A program made the position numbers and the translations under genes. DNA of 64,000 nt from Natronomonas sp. (lineage in GTDB: Archaea > Halobacteriota > Halobacteria > Halobacteriales > Haloarculaceae), in NCBI RefSeq assembly GCF_028274965.1, contig NZ_JAQCNO010000018.1, positions 27,178 to 91,177 of the forward strand, in the 5' to 3' direction. The notes under the pieces were generated by a model, which worked only from the letters and a program-made list of their open reading frames with translations, ran no database searches and had not been told where the DNA came from. The first letter of the stretch is position 1; every line of letters starts with the position of its first letter. Positions 27,375 through 35,440 of the stretch are shown in pieces.

Positions 27375-28106
27375 TCAGGGAAACTCGCGGAGCGCGTCCA
27401 GAAGCGCCTTCAGGGGCGTCGTCGTCGTCGCGAGCGACACCCCGTCGGCGCTCGCAAGCGCCGGCGCGTGCTCCCAGAGCGCGTCGCCCTCGATCCCGTG
27501 GAGGACCACCGCCGACGGCGTGGGGGTGACGACGCGCAGCGCAACGAGCGGGGACTCCCCCCGCGTCACGTCGGTGAACACGAGCGCCCGGTTCGTCGAT
27601 TGGCCGTACAGGCGGTAGAACTCCTCGCTCGAGAGCCGCTTTATCGCCTCGACGCTGTTGATGACGGTGTGGCCCGCGATCGTCTCGGCGTCGCCCGCGA
27701 CCACCTGGGAGGCGTCGATCGAGGCGTAGAACCGCGACAGCGGCACCGTCGCCTGGTACTCCCGGAGGTCGTGTACGACCGCCTGATCGAACCCCGAGGA
27801 GACGACCCGGGCGTGCTGGCGGACCCGGTCGCCACCGCGACGCTCGTCGATCGCCAACAGCCCCTCGACGACCCGGCGGACGACGCCGATCCCGGGGTTC
27901 TCGCGCCGGCCGCTCTCGTAGTCCGAAACGACGGAGGCCGACACCGTGAGCTCCTCGGCAAGCGCCGTCTGGGTGACGTCGAACTCCTCGCGCCACTTCC
28001 GGAGCGTTGCCCCCGGGTCGTCCGAGAGCGTCACCTCGCCGGCGATCCGCTCGGCGAGTTCCGCCCGTGGCTCGCGCATGTCCCGGAGTGCGTCGGCCGC
28101 CGGCAT
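27375..28106 (-). CDS. XRE-type HTH transcriptional regulator with C-terminal sensor-like domain
   Basis: A 243-residue haloarchaeal regulator. The helix-turn-helix is at about 33-75: TLRKWREEFDVTQTALAEEL, then SASVVSDYESGRRENPGIG, with the typical Q-T-A-L-A and Y-E-S-G-R. The C-terminal 130 residues form an alpha/beta domain of unknown ligand, ending in repeated Thr residues and a helix. An alternative ATG at 28079 would remove nine residues. It is upstream of and collinear with the aldo/keto reductase gene, so it may regulate that gene or itself. Confidence 0.85.
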   Translation of the reverse strand: MPAADALRDMREPRAELAERIAGEVTLSDDPGATLRKWREEFDVTQTALAEELTVSASVVSDYESGRRENPGIGVVRRVVEGLLAIDERRGGDRVRQHARVVSSGFDQAVVHDLREYQATVPLSRFYASIDASQVVAGDAETIAGHTVINSVEAIKRLSSEEFYRLYGQSTNRALVFTDVTRGESPLVALRVVTPTPSAVVLHGIEGDALWEHAPALASADGVSLATTTTPLKALLDALREFP

Positions 28107-28180
28107 AAGCGTACAGGGGCGGGCGGTGCAACTCGCCCTTCCGGGACAACGCTATGCCGGTCGAGCACGACGCCTCGGGT

Positions 28181-28843
28181 ATGCCCCCGACCCTCCTCAG
28201 TGTCGCCGTCGGCGCGCTCGTCGGCGTCGCCCTGCTCGGGGCGGCGTTCGACCGGCGCTCGCTCGCTGTCGTCGTCGTCGCCGCCGCCGCGCCGGACGTA
28301 GACGCCCTGTTGGGGCCGCTGGGTATCGGCGCCGCGAACGCCACGCTGCACACCGTCCTCGTCCCGCTCGCGGCCGGATCGTTGCTCTACTACGACACCG
28401 CGCTCCGCGAGCGCTCGTGGCTCTGGACGCGCTACGGCTGGTACGGGGCCCGCGTCGCCTGGGTCGCCGTCGCCGCCTACGCCATCGCCGGCATCGGCCC
28501 CGACGCGTTCAGCGCCGAGAGCGCCGCGCTGTTGTACCCGCTTTCGGGCCGGTATTACGCGATCACCGGCGGGCTGTTGTACTCGACGCAGGACGGGCTC
28601 GTCCAGACGTACGCCGCCGTCGGCGGGGGCTGGATCGAACTCGCCACGCCGGGGACGGTCGACACGCACCGCGTCGACACCTGGATCGCCCCCACCGCTT
28701 CCGATTCCAACTCCGGCGACGGCGAGCGGCGGCTCCGGCTCCTCGAGTCCGGTTGGCAGGCGATCGTCGTCCTCACGGCCGCCGCTGCGGTCCCGGCGAA
28801 GGCGCTGATCGAGCGCGGCGACCGCGTGCGGGGTGATCGGTGA
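28181..28843 (+). CDS. YdjM-like membrane protein, copy 1 (degenerate metal site)
   Basis: A 220-residue membrane protein of the metal-dependent-hydrolase (YdjM) type seen widely in haloarchaea. It aligns end to end with the next gene, sharing DRR, AP(D/E)VD, WGARGVRIAWV-like and DGLVQT-like motifs. But the His pair H-T-F-A-H of copy 2 is replaced by YAIAG, the N-terminal VVH by LLS, and HRTVLHN by NATLHTV. I chose the ATG at 28181, which matches the start of copy 2; an ATG at 28154 is possible. The stop overlaps the next ATG by 1 nt. Confidence 0.82.
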   Translation: MPPTLLSVAVGALVGVALLGAAFDRRSLAVVVVAAAAPDVDALLGPLGIGAANATLHTVLVPLAAGSLLYYDTALRERSWLWTRYGWYGARVAWVAVAAYAIAGIGPDAFSAESAALLYPLSGRYYAITGGLLYSTQDGLVQTYAAVGGGWIELATPGTVDTHRVDTWIAPTASDSNSGDGERRLRLLESGWQAIVVLTAAAAVPAKALIERGDRVRGDR

Positions 28844-29505
28844 TGCCCTCCTCGGTCGTCCACGCGGCGCTCGCGTTGGTCCTCGGTGTCGGCCTGCTCG
28901 GTCGGTTCTACGACCGCCGCGCGCTCGTCGTGCTCTTGGCCGTCGTCGTCGCCCCCGAGGTCGACACCGTCTTCGGGCTGGCGTTCGACGGCGCACACCG
29001 GACCGTGCTGCACAACATGGTGTACGGCACCGTCCTCGCGGGCGTGCTCTACTGGGAGACGGGCCGCGAGGAGTCGCTTATTCGCGGGCGGTGGGGGGCC
29101 CGCGGCGTGCGGATCGCGTGGGTCGGGCTGTTCGTCCACACGTTCGCACACCTCGCGCTCGATTGGGGCCACCTGGAGGGCATCAACCTCCTGTGGCCGC
29201 TCTACGATCGGTTTTTCACCCTTGAGGGGGAGCTGTTCCTCTCGACGAGCGAAGGGCTCGTCCAGACGTTCGTCGAGATCACCGCGGATCCCGACACGGG
29301 GACGACGGTCGTCGACGCCGGCCAGGGCGGCACCCGGGCTGAAACCCACGTCGACAACCCGGCACAGCCGTCCGACGAGCCCGACCCGGGACCGGTCGAC
29401 AGGCGGTTCCCGATCGCCGTCCGCGGCTGGCAGCTGTATCTCGTCGTCACCGCGCTCGGTACGCTTCTCGCAAAGCGGCTGCAGACGCCGCGGCGCTCGC
29501 GGTGA
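28843..29505 (+). CDS. YdjM-like metal-dependent hydrolase membrane protein, copy 2
   Basis: A 220-residue integral membrane protein with conserved His and Asp: VVHAALALVLG, APEVDTVFG, HRTVLHNMVYG and HTFAHLALDWGH. These match the pattern by which the family is called metal-dependent hydrolase; the true reaction is not known for haloarchaeal members. About 70 polar residues near the C-terminus are followed by a last helix. The ATG at 28843 overlaps the stop of copy 1; a GTG at 28840 is also in frame. The 3' end lies inside a 17-bp tandem repeat that includes the stop codon. Confidence 0.84.
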   Translation: MPSSVVHAALALVLGVGLLGRFYDRRALVVLLAVVVAPEVDTVFGLAFDGAHRTVLHNMVYGTVLAGVLYWETGREESLIRGRWGARGVRIAWVGLFVHTFAHLALDWGHLEGINLLWPLYDRFFTLEGELFLSTSEGLVQTFVEITADPDTGTTVVDAGQGGTRAETHVDNPAQPSDEPDPGPVDRRFPIAVRGWQLYLVVTALGTLLAKRLQTPRRSR

Positions 29506-29550
29506 TCCGGCGCTCGCGGTGATCCGGCGCTCGCGGTGATCCGGCGCTCG
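29491..29550. repeat. 17-bp tandem repeat across a stop codon
   Basis: The unit CGGCGCTCGCGGTGATC occurs three times head to tail (29491-29507, 29508-29524, 29525-29541), followed by 9 bp of a fourth copy. The first copy encodes the last residues (RRSR) and TGA stop of the preceding gene. Because 17 is not a multiple of three, later copies are not a continuation of the reading frame. Confidence 0.95.
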
Positions 29551-29576
29551 GCCGCGATCGGACGCCCCCGCCCGGC

Positions 29577-30137
29577 TCAGTCCGTCACCGACGCGGCGAT
29601 ACCGCCGAGCGCACCGAAGACGAGCGGGTAGAACAGCCCGGCAACGACGACCGCCGTGAGGGGATCCGGCGACCCCGCAGCGCCGCCGACGGAAACGGTG
29701 AAGACGAACGCGCCGGCGGCCGAGGGCAGGACGTACCCCGCCGCCAGCAGCGCGCCGGCCACAGCGCCCTCGTTCGCTCCGGTGACCCCTCGGTACCGTC
29801 CGACCGCGAGGCCGCCGACGAGCAACAGCGCCGGCGGCACGACGTACAGAAGCGCCGTGAACCCGTCCTCGCCGCCGACGAAACTCGGCGGCGGCGAGAA
29901 CAGGTCGATCCCTGTGTAGGTGACGTCGACGAGGTGGGCGTTGTAGAACACCCACCCGACGAGCTCGTACGTCGCCGAGTCGCCCCCGAAGAACTCGATG
30001 AGGTCGTTGAGCGGGGACGATTCGATCTCGGTCGCGACGAGGAGGTAGGTGACGAGGTACCCAAGGACCCACGCCCCGACGCCGGCGGCGGCGCTCTCGA
30101 CGTACGGGCGGCTCTCGGCGTCCGTTGGGGAGGACAT
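29577..30137 (-). CDS. Haloarchaeal membrane protein of unknown family (DUF7978-like)
   Basis: A 186-residue protein with four or five membrane helices and an external loop of about 50 residues (ESSPLNDLIEFFGGD onward). It ends in a Gly-rich helix FGALGGIAASVTD. The frame is open far upstream to 30938, opposite the lipoprotein gene; the ATG at 30137 is chosen because hydrophobic, membrane-protein-like sequence begins there. I recall related haloarchaeal proteins labelled DUF7978. No function is known to me. Confidence 0.75.
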   Translation of the reverse strand: MSSPTDAESRPYVESAAAGVGAWVLGYLVTYLLVATEIESSPLNDLIEFFGGDSATYELVGWVFYNAHLVDVTYTGIDLFSPPPSFVGGEDGFTALLYVVPPALLLVGGLAVGRYRGVTGANEGAVAGALLAAGYVLPSAAGAFVFTVSVGGAAGSPDPLTAVVVAGLFYPLVFGALGGIAASVTD

Positions 30138-30324
30138 GCCACCGAACGGACGCCGGCGCGTCGCAAAACGCTTCCGGCCGACCCGTCGCCTCGGTCCTCC
30201 GGCCGTCAGCCTCCGTCTTCGGCCCACCCTCCGGTCGCCCGACGCGGGGCGTCGTCCCCGACTCACCCGGCGATACCGAACGAGGCTACTTGAGGCCGCC
30301 CGCGAAACGCCCTCGGAAAGCGTC

Positions 30325-31590
30325 ATGACAGGATCATCCGATCGCCGTCGGTTTCTCGCGCTCGCCGGTGGCATCGCCGCCCTCGGCGCGGCCGGCTGTC
30401 TCGGCGGCGGCGAGAGCCCCGACGGGACCGCAGACACCGCATCCAACGGCGGCGGCGACGGGGGATCGGACGGCGGCGACACCGACACCGACGCCGACCC
30501 AGACACCGACGCCGACCCAGACACCGACGACGGCGCGCCGTCGTTCGACTTCCCGCCCGGAGCCGACGAGAACGGGCTCGTGACGGAGACGGTCGTCGCG
30601 GGGGCCCGACAGACACTCGAGGCGACGGACAGATACCGGGTTGAGCAGCGACACGAGTTCGACCCCGAGGGCGAACCGATCTCGGAGCTATCCTTCGGGT
30701 ACGACGTCGACGCGGGGACCGCCCACGAGCGGCTGTCCCGCGACAGCGTCGAGATCGAGCGGTGGCGAACGCCCGACCGGATCGTCTCGCGCTCCTCTGA
30801 CGCCGAGTCCGACCGCGGCGGCCGCTGGCGCAGCGCGACCGGCGACTCCCCCGGCGGATCCGAGGGGTACCCCTTCGACGAGACCACCGTGCCGGCGCTG
30901 ATCGAGGGCGCTTCGGTCGCGTTCGACGGGATCGTCACCGAGGGCGAGGGCGAACGGCCCTACGCCCGCTACGTCGGCGAACTCGTCGGCTCCGACCCGA
31001 TCGACCTCCGGCAGTGGCCGACGGCCCGCGCCGAGTACCGCTTCGAGTCGACCCCCGAGGGCACCGTTTCGCTGCTGCTCTCGGAGGCGGGCGCGATCCA
31101 CGCCGTCGAGTACGAACTCGCCGGGCCGGCGACGCGGCTGACTTACGAGGGCCGCGAGACACTCGAGGTCACGACGGAGGGCCACGTCGAGTTCACCTAC
31201 GACGGCCTCGAGGGGCTGTCCGAACCGGGGTGGGCGAGCGACGACGCCGAGGCGGTCCGGGCCTTCGAGATCACGGAGACGAGCCTGGGATCGACCTACA
31301 GCCTCGCACGCGGTCCGGCGCTTCCCGGCACGGTCGAACTCGCGTACTCCGAGTTCTACATCACGGCGTGGTTCGGCGAGGACGCGTACATCGACCGGTA
31401 CCGGCCGCGTCAGGCGTTCGATACCAGATCGGGCGTCGTGGCGAAACTCGACGAGAGCCTCCGGTTGGACTGGGCGTCACTGCCCGGTCGGGATGTCTTC
31501 GCGGAGGCCGATCGGATCGAGATGAGCGTCTACATCCGCATCCCACGGGAGGGCCGGGTCACCGTGTTCCACGAGGAACGCCGCCCGTAG
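30325..31590 (+). CDS. Tat-exported lipoprotein of unknown function
   Basis: A 421-residue secreted lipoprotein. The N-terminus SSDRRRFLALAGGIAALGAAGC has a twin-arginine motif and a lipobox Cys at residue 27, so it should be exported folded by Tat and lipid-anchored. Next comes a Gly/Asp/Thr spacer containing 18-bp DNA repeats (30484-30528). The body (about 85-421) is beta-rich with no enzyme motif I recognise; it resembles haloarchaeal outer lipoproteins of LolA/LppX-like shape in general terms only. The ATG at 30325 is the only start giving the Tat signal. Confidence 0.8.
   Translation: MTGSSDRRRFLALAGGIAALGAAGCLGGGESPDGTADTASNGGGDGGSDGGDTDTDADPDTDADPDTDDGAPSFDFPPGADENGLVTETVVAGARQTLEATDRYRVEQRHEFDPEGEPISELSFGYDVDAGTAHERLSRDSVEIERWRTPDRIVSRSSDAESDRGGRWRSATGDSPGGSEGYPFDETTVPALIEGASVAFDGIVTEGEGERPYARYVGELVGSDPIDLRQWPTARAEYRFESTPEGTVSLLLSEAGAIHAVEYELAGPATRLTYEGRETLEVTTEGHVEFTYDGLEGLSEPGWASDDAEAVRAFEITETSLGSTYSLARGPALPGTVELAYSEFYITAWFGEDAYIDRYRPRQAFDTRSGVVAKLDESLRLDWASLPGRDVFAEADRIEMSVYIRIPREGRVTVFHEERRP
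30484..30528 (+). repeat. 18-bp in-frame tandem repeat in the lipoprotein spacer
   Basis: GACACCGACGCCGACCCA occurs twice (30484-30501, 30502-30519) plus half a copy, encoding repeats of D-T-D-A-D-P directly after the lipobox. It is in frame and so changes spacer length without breaking the gene. Confidence 0.9.
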
Positions 31591-31624
31591 TCCAGGGTAG
31601 AACCGCGGTGCGATCCCGGGGGGC

Positions 31625-32521
31625 TCAGGCGTCCGACCCGTCGGTGTGGGATCGGACCCACAGTTCGCCGATCCGCGACAGCCGCGTCCGGTAGGACTTG
31701 CCGCGCTCGTCCTGTTCGATGTAGCCCTTCCCGCCCGGGCCGAGGCGGTCGACGTTGTAGATGACCTTCGACCGGAAGGAGTCGGTGTACTCCTCGCCGA
31801 GCTCGCGGGCCAGCGTCTGTGCCAACTCGGAGACGGACTCGAACTCGTCGTGCTCGCCGAGCGTAAAGAGGATGAGCTCCTCGAACGGCTTGACGTTCGA
31901 GAAGGACGCGACCGGCAGCTCGATGATGTGGCCGTCGCCGAACCGCTTGGCCCCGATCGTGGTGCCGCGCTCGTCGAACTCGTCGAGCAGCGACCGACCG
32001 CTCGAGAGCCGATCCGCGATGCGCTCCTCGGAGACGTCGCCCTCGAGGAGTTCCCCGAGGAGCTCACACTGGGCGCGCAGCTCCTCGGCGAGTTCGGTCT
32101 CGAGGTACTTCTCGGGGACCGTGTAGTAGGTGTGGATCCTATCGCGGTCGCCCTCGCGTTCGACCATGATCGAGTGTGCCGCCGTCGCGAAGGCAAAGGA
32201 GACGGTCCGGGGCATCGCCGAGACGTTGACCCAGACCTCGCTGCCGGTGTCGAGTTCGCCGTTGATCAGGTCGTAGGCCTGCTCGAAGGCGGCGTCGTAG
32301 TCGTACACGTCCTCGACGACGTACTCCTCGGTCTCGGCGCCGAGGAGGTTCGTGAAGTCCTTCTGAAGCTTCGCGGCGAGGTTCCGCGAGTACTCGACGT
32401 TGGCCTCGCTGCCGACCGCGCCCTCCAGAAGGACCACGCGGTCGACGTCGAGTTGATCCCGGACGAGCGGCGCGATCAGTCGGTCGTAGTCGAACCCGAC
32501 CGGGACGATGTGTGTCTGCAT
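31625..32521 (-). CDS. HFX_2341-type regulator: CARF-like Rossmann domain plus winged helix (DUF6293-like)
   Basis: A 298-residue protein. The N-terminal 150 residues start MQTHIVPVGFDYDRLIAPLV and show alternating strands and helices with VWVNVSAMPRTVSFAFATAA. This resembles the DUF6293/HFX_2341 N-terminal domain, which is related to the CARF-like domain of Csa3-type regulators. The C-terminal part (about 200-290) looks like a winged helix: FEELILFTLGEHDEFESVSELAQTLA, then SKVIYNVDRLGPGGKGYIE. A TATA-like GTTTTATCC at about 32546-32554 on the minus strand is 28 bp upstream of the ATG. No cas genes are in the window. Regulation of unknown targets is inferred from the domains. Confidence 0.83.
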   Translation of the reverse strand: MQTHIVPVGFDYDRLIAPLVRDQLDVDRVVLLEGAVGSEANVEYSRNLAAKLQKDFTNLLGAETEEYVVEDVYDYDAAFEQAYDLINGELDTGSEVWVNVSAMPRTVSFAFATAAHSIMVEREGDRDRIHTYYTVPEKYLETELAEELRAQCELLGELLEGDVSEERIADRLSSGRSLLDEFDERGTTIGAKRFGDGHIIELPVASFSNVKPFEELILFTLGEHDEFESVSELAQTLARELGEEYTDSFRSKVIYNVDRLGPGGKGYIEQDERGKSYRTRLSRIGELWVRSHTDGSDA

Positions 32522-32629
32522 ACCCGGGACAACCGGGCGGCGTTCGGATAAAACACCAGTCTCACCGGCCACGGGATCGCCGCGGCGAAAAGGGCTTTCC
32601 GATCGAACGCCTCACACCGGCCCGTACGG

Positions 32630-33577
32630 ATGGACAGACGCAGTATCGTCCTCGCCGCGGCGGTCGCCGGAGGCCTCCTGGCGCTCGTGTCGGGCGCCGC
32701 GCTCTCCGGGTCGGTCCCCCCGGAGTACCGGGTGGTCGTGGACGCTACCGGTCCAACCGAGTGGGAGCACCTCCCCCCGGAGGCGAAGGCGGTCGTCCGG
32801 ACCGCGCTCGCGGCCTCGGGACCGGTCAATGTCACCTTCGGTGCGTCCGGGAGCTACGGGAACAACACGACGGATTTCGGCTCGTACCCCGACGACCTGC
32901 CGCAGTTCGACGTCGACCAGACTGAACCCAGCCGGACGGTGATCGAACGCAACGGCACCGTGTACGTCTTTTCGGCGGGGTTCGTCGGGGGTCCCGACGG
33001 CGGGACGGTCGCGGTCGACATCGCGGACAGGACCGACGCCGCCAAGATACGGCGGGGTGACCTGTCGCCGCACGGACGCACGGTGCTCGACGTGGCGGAG
33101 ACCGACGGCGCGGCCGCGTTCTACACCGACCGCCCCTCGGCGTTCGAGGACGGACTCGACGCGACACCCGACAGCCTGCTCGCGTTGGTCGTCTCCGACG
33201 CCGACCTGTTCGTGGTCGCCGACGGCGACACCCACCGGACGGTGGTCGTCTCCAGCCCGAACACCTTCGCCTCGCTCGGGGGCGCTCTCACGCTTGCGGT
33301 GGTTGCCGGGTCGCTCGCGACAGTCCCGGCGGTCGCCCTGTTCGGTGCCCGGCGAGTCGGGTGGTCGCTCGCAACGGCGGCCGGGGTCGCGGTCGCCGTC
33401 CTCCCGGTCGCGCTCGCACGGATCGTGGCGGTCGGGCCCTCTGCGCTTCTCGTCCGTCGGTTCCGGGAACTGTCCCACCTGGTCGTGCTGCCGGCCGTCG
33501 GGGCGTTGGTGTGTGTCGGCGTCGTTCGGATGTGGGTGAGACGCGACCGGTCCCCGACCGACGACACCGGGAAGTAG
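32630..33577 (+). CDS. Hypothetical membrane-anchored protein with large outer domain
   Basis: A 315-residue protein not assigned to a family by me. An N-terminal signal/anchor (residues 5-27) is followed by an outer domain of about 190 residues containing NVTFG, NNTT and NGT sequons for N-glycosylation. Three helices follow (about 222-242, 245-266, 276-299), and a short basic tail ends the protein. It is divergent from the CARF-like regulator gene with 108 bp between. The layout suggests a surface-exposed sensor or assembly factor, but nothing in it identifies a function. Confidence 0.7.
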   Translation: MDRRSIVLAAAVAGGLLALVSGAALSGSVPPEYRVVVDATGPTEWEHLPPEAKAVVRTALAASGPVNVTFGASGSYGNNTTDFGSYPDDLPQFDVDQTEPSRTVIERNGTVYVFSAGFVGGPDGGTVAVDIADRTDAAKIRRGDLSPHGRTVLDVAETDGAAAFYTDRPSAFEDGLDATPDSLLALVVSDADLFVVADGDTHRTVVVSSPNTFASLGGALTLAVVAGSLATVPAVALFGARRVGWSLATAAGVAVAVLPVALARIVAVGPSALLVRRFRELSHLVVLPAVGALVCVGVVRMWVRRDRSPTDDTGK

Positions 33578-33724
33578 GAGGCCCCCGCCCAACACAATCG
33601 TCGTATCCAACCCGTATCCTGAACGAGATGTCACGACAGACCGTCCGGGAGGCACTGTACGTCGACCAGCATCCCCGGCCTCGCCGGCCCCGACCGGGAG
33701 TGGGCCGGCACCGTCGTGTCGACA

Positions 33725-33735
33725 GCTTTTATCGG
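33725..33735 (+). promoter_or_regulatory. TATA-like element for the spermidine-synthase-like gene
   Basis: GCTTTTATCGG is centred about 29 bp upstream of the ATG at 33759, as for a leaderless archaeal transcript. Confidence 0.55.
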
Positions 33736-33758
33736 CGGCTACCCGTAGGCGACAGCGA

Positions 33759-35354
33759 ATGAGTTACGCCCAGGTTCGGTCCCTCCGCCGGATCACCGCG
33801 CCGGAGCTGGCCGTCTTCGTCTCCGGCGTGGCGAGCATGGGGCTCGAGATCCTCGCGGGCCGCATGATCGCCCCCGAGTTCGGCAGCAGCATCTACACGT
33901 GGGGAAGCATCATCGGCGTGTTCCTGGCGGCGCTGAGCTTGGGGTACCACTACGGCGGCAAGCGCGCCGCCGAGCGGGCGAGCGTCGAGCGCCTCTCGTG
34001 GCTGTTGCTCGGCACCGCCGCCTACGTCGCGCTCGTGATCTTCGCCGGCGACATCCTGTTGGGCGCCGGGTCGGCGTTCCCGCTGCCCGGTCGGTTCGCC
34101 TCGCTGCCCGCCGTCACGCTGCTTTTCGGTCCGCCGACGTACCTCCTCGGGTTTATCAGCCCCTACGCCGCCGAGCTCTCGGGGACGGAGGCCGTCGGCG
34201 AGGCCTCGGGCCGCGTGTACGCCGTCGGCACGGTCGGCAGCATCCTCGGGGCGTTCGGGACGACGTTTCTCCTCATCCCCGCCCTCGGCATCGACGCGAT
34301 CGGCTTTCTGTTCGGCGCCGTGCTCGTCGTGACCGCGCTGTCGATCTCGCTGCCGTCGATCGATCGGGAGCCCTTCTTCGCGACGATCGGCGTCGGACTC
34401 TTGTTGATCGCCGCGATCGGCAGCGGCGCCGTCGGCGTCTCCTCGGGCGGGCAGGTCGTCTACCAGACCCAAACCCCGTACCAGGAACTCGAGGTCACGG
34501 ACCTCGGGGACACGCGGACGCTGTACCTGGACGGCCAGCGCCACAGCGCGATGAACCTCGAGGACCCCGACCGGCACGTCTTCGGGTACACGCGGTACTT
34601 CCACATGCCGTATCTCTTCGCGGAGGACCCCGAGGAGATCGACCGCGTGCTGTTCGTCGGCGGCGGCGGCTTCTCGGGGCCGAAGCGGTTCGTCTCGGAG
34701 TACAACGCGACCGTCGACGTCGTCGAGATCGACCCCGAGGTCATCGACGTCGCAACGGAGTACTTCCGCGTCGAGGAGTCCGAGCGACTCAACATCTACA
34801 ACGACGACGGCCGTCGCTTCCTCGATGAGACCGACCGCACCTACGATCTGATCGTCCTAGACGCCTACAAGAAGGACAAGGTCCCATTCGAGTTGACGAC
34901 GGTCGAGTTCATGGAACTGACGAGCGAGCGACTCTCTGAGGACGGGATCCTCTTTGCGAACCTCATCGCCGCGCCGAACGGCCCCGCCTCGGAGTTCTAT
35001 CGCGCCGAGTACCGGACGATGGAGCAGGTCTACCCGCGGGTGTACAGCTTCCCGACGGCCGGTCCGGGCGTCGTACAGAACATCGAAATCGTCGCAACAA
35101 AGAACCCCGAGACCGTCACGGAATCGCAACTGCAGGCGCGGAACCGCGACCGGGAGATCGGGATCGATCTCGAACGCGAGATCGAGAACTACCGGCGCGA
35201 CGAGCCGACCGACGACGTGCCGATCCTCCGGGACGACCGCGCGCCGGTCGACAGCCTGCTCGATCCCATGGTCGGCCAGCGGTACGTCATCGAACAGGCC
35301 CCGCCGCCGAACGCGACGGCGACCGGAACCGGAACCGGGACCGGGACCGGCTGA
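33759..35354 (+). CDS. Membrane-fused spermidine synthase-like methyltransferase-fold protein
   Basis: A 531-residue protein. Residues 15-225 form about seven membrane helices. Residues 235-440 are a spermidine-synthase-like Rossmann domain with VLFVGGGGFSGPKRFVSEY (nucleotide-like cofactor loop), VDVVEIDPEVIDVATEYF and LIVLDAYKKDKVPFELTT. The acidic DAYKKD region replaces the classical polyamine gate, so the real substrate may not be a polyamine. This membrane-SpeE fusion is common in haloarchaea with unknown role. The C-terminus ends in a TGTGTG tail made by a hexanucleotide repeat. Leaderless start at 33759. Confidence 0.86.
   Translation: MSYAQVRSLRRITAPELAVFVSGVASMGLEILAGRMIAPEFGSSIYTWGSIIGVFLAALSLGYHYGGKRAAERASVERLSWLLLGTAAYVALVIFAGDILLGAGSAFPLPGRFASLPAVTLLFGPPTYLLGFISPYAAELSGTEAVGEASGRVYAVGTVGSILGAFGTTFLLIPALGIDAIGFLFGAVLVVTALSISLPSIDREPFFATIGVGLLLIAAIGSGAVGVSSGGQVVYQTQTPYQELEVTDLGDTRTLYLDGQRHSAMNLEDPDRHVFGYTRYFHMPYLFAEDPEEIDRVLFVGGGGFSGPKRFVSEYNATVDVVEIDPEVIDVATEYFRVEESERLNIYNDDGRRFLDETDRTYDLIVLDAYKKDKVPFELTTVEFMELTSERLSEDGILFANLIAAPNGPASEFYRAEYRTMEQVYPRVYSFPTAGPGVVQNIEIVATKNPETVTESQLQARNRDREIGIDLEREIENYRRDEPTDDVPILRDDRAPVDSLLDPMVGQRYVIEQAPPPNATATGTGTGTGTG
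35322..35351 (+). repeat. Hexanucleotide repeat at the 3' end of the spermidine-synthase-like gene
   Basis: Five consecutive units of ACCGG(A/G/C) run to the stop codon at 35352 and encode Thr-Gly repeats. They are in frame and at the extreme C-terminus, where length variation should be harmless. Confidence 0.85.
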
Positions 35355-35408
35355 CCGCGCTCGGTCGAGCCCGGCCCCCGACGCGCGGTGTCACGGCGGC
35401 CTCGCAGG

Positions 35409-35418
35409 AATTAAAAGG
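35409..35418 (+). promoter_or_regulatory. TATA-like element for the winged-helix gene
   Basis: AATTAAAAGG is centred about 28 bp upstream of the ATG at 35441, giving a leaderless start. Confidence 0.55.
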
Positions 35419-35440
35419 CTCGCTAGCCGAGTATCACACG

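Noticed and set aside
33628..33762. A 44-codon frame ending in an ATGA overlap with the spermidine-synthase-like gene
   Set aside because: A TATA-like element at 33725-33735 lies inside it and implies that the next gene is leaderless; composition is Arg/Pro-rich without a domain.
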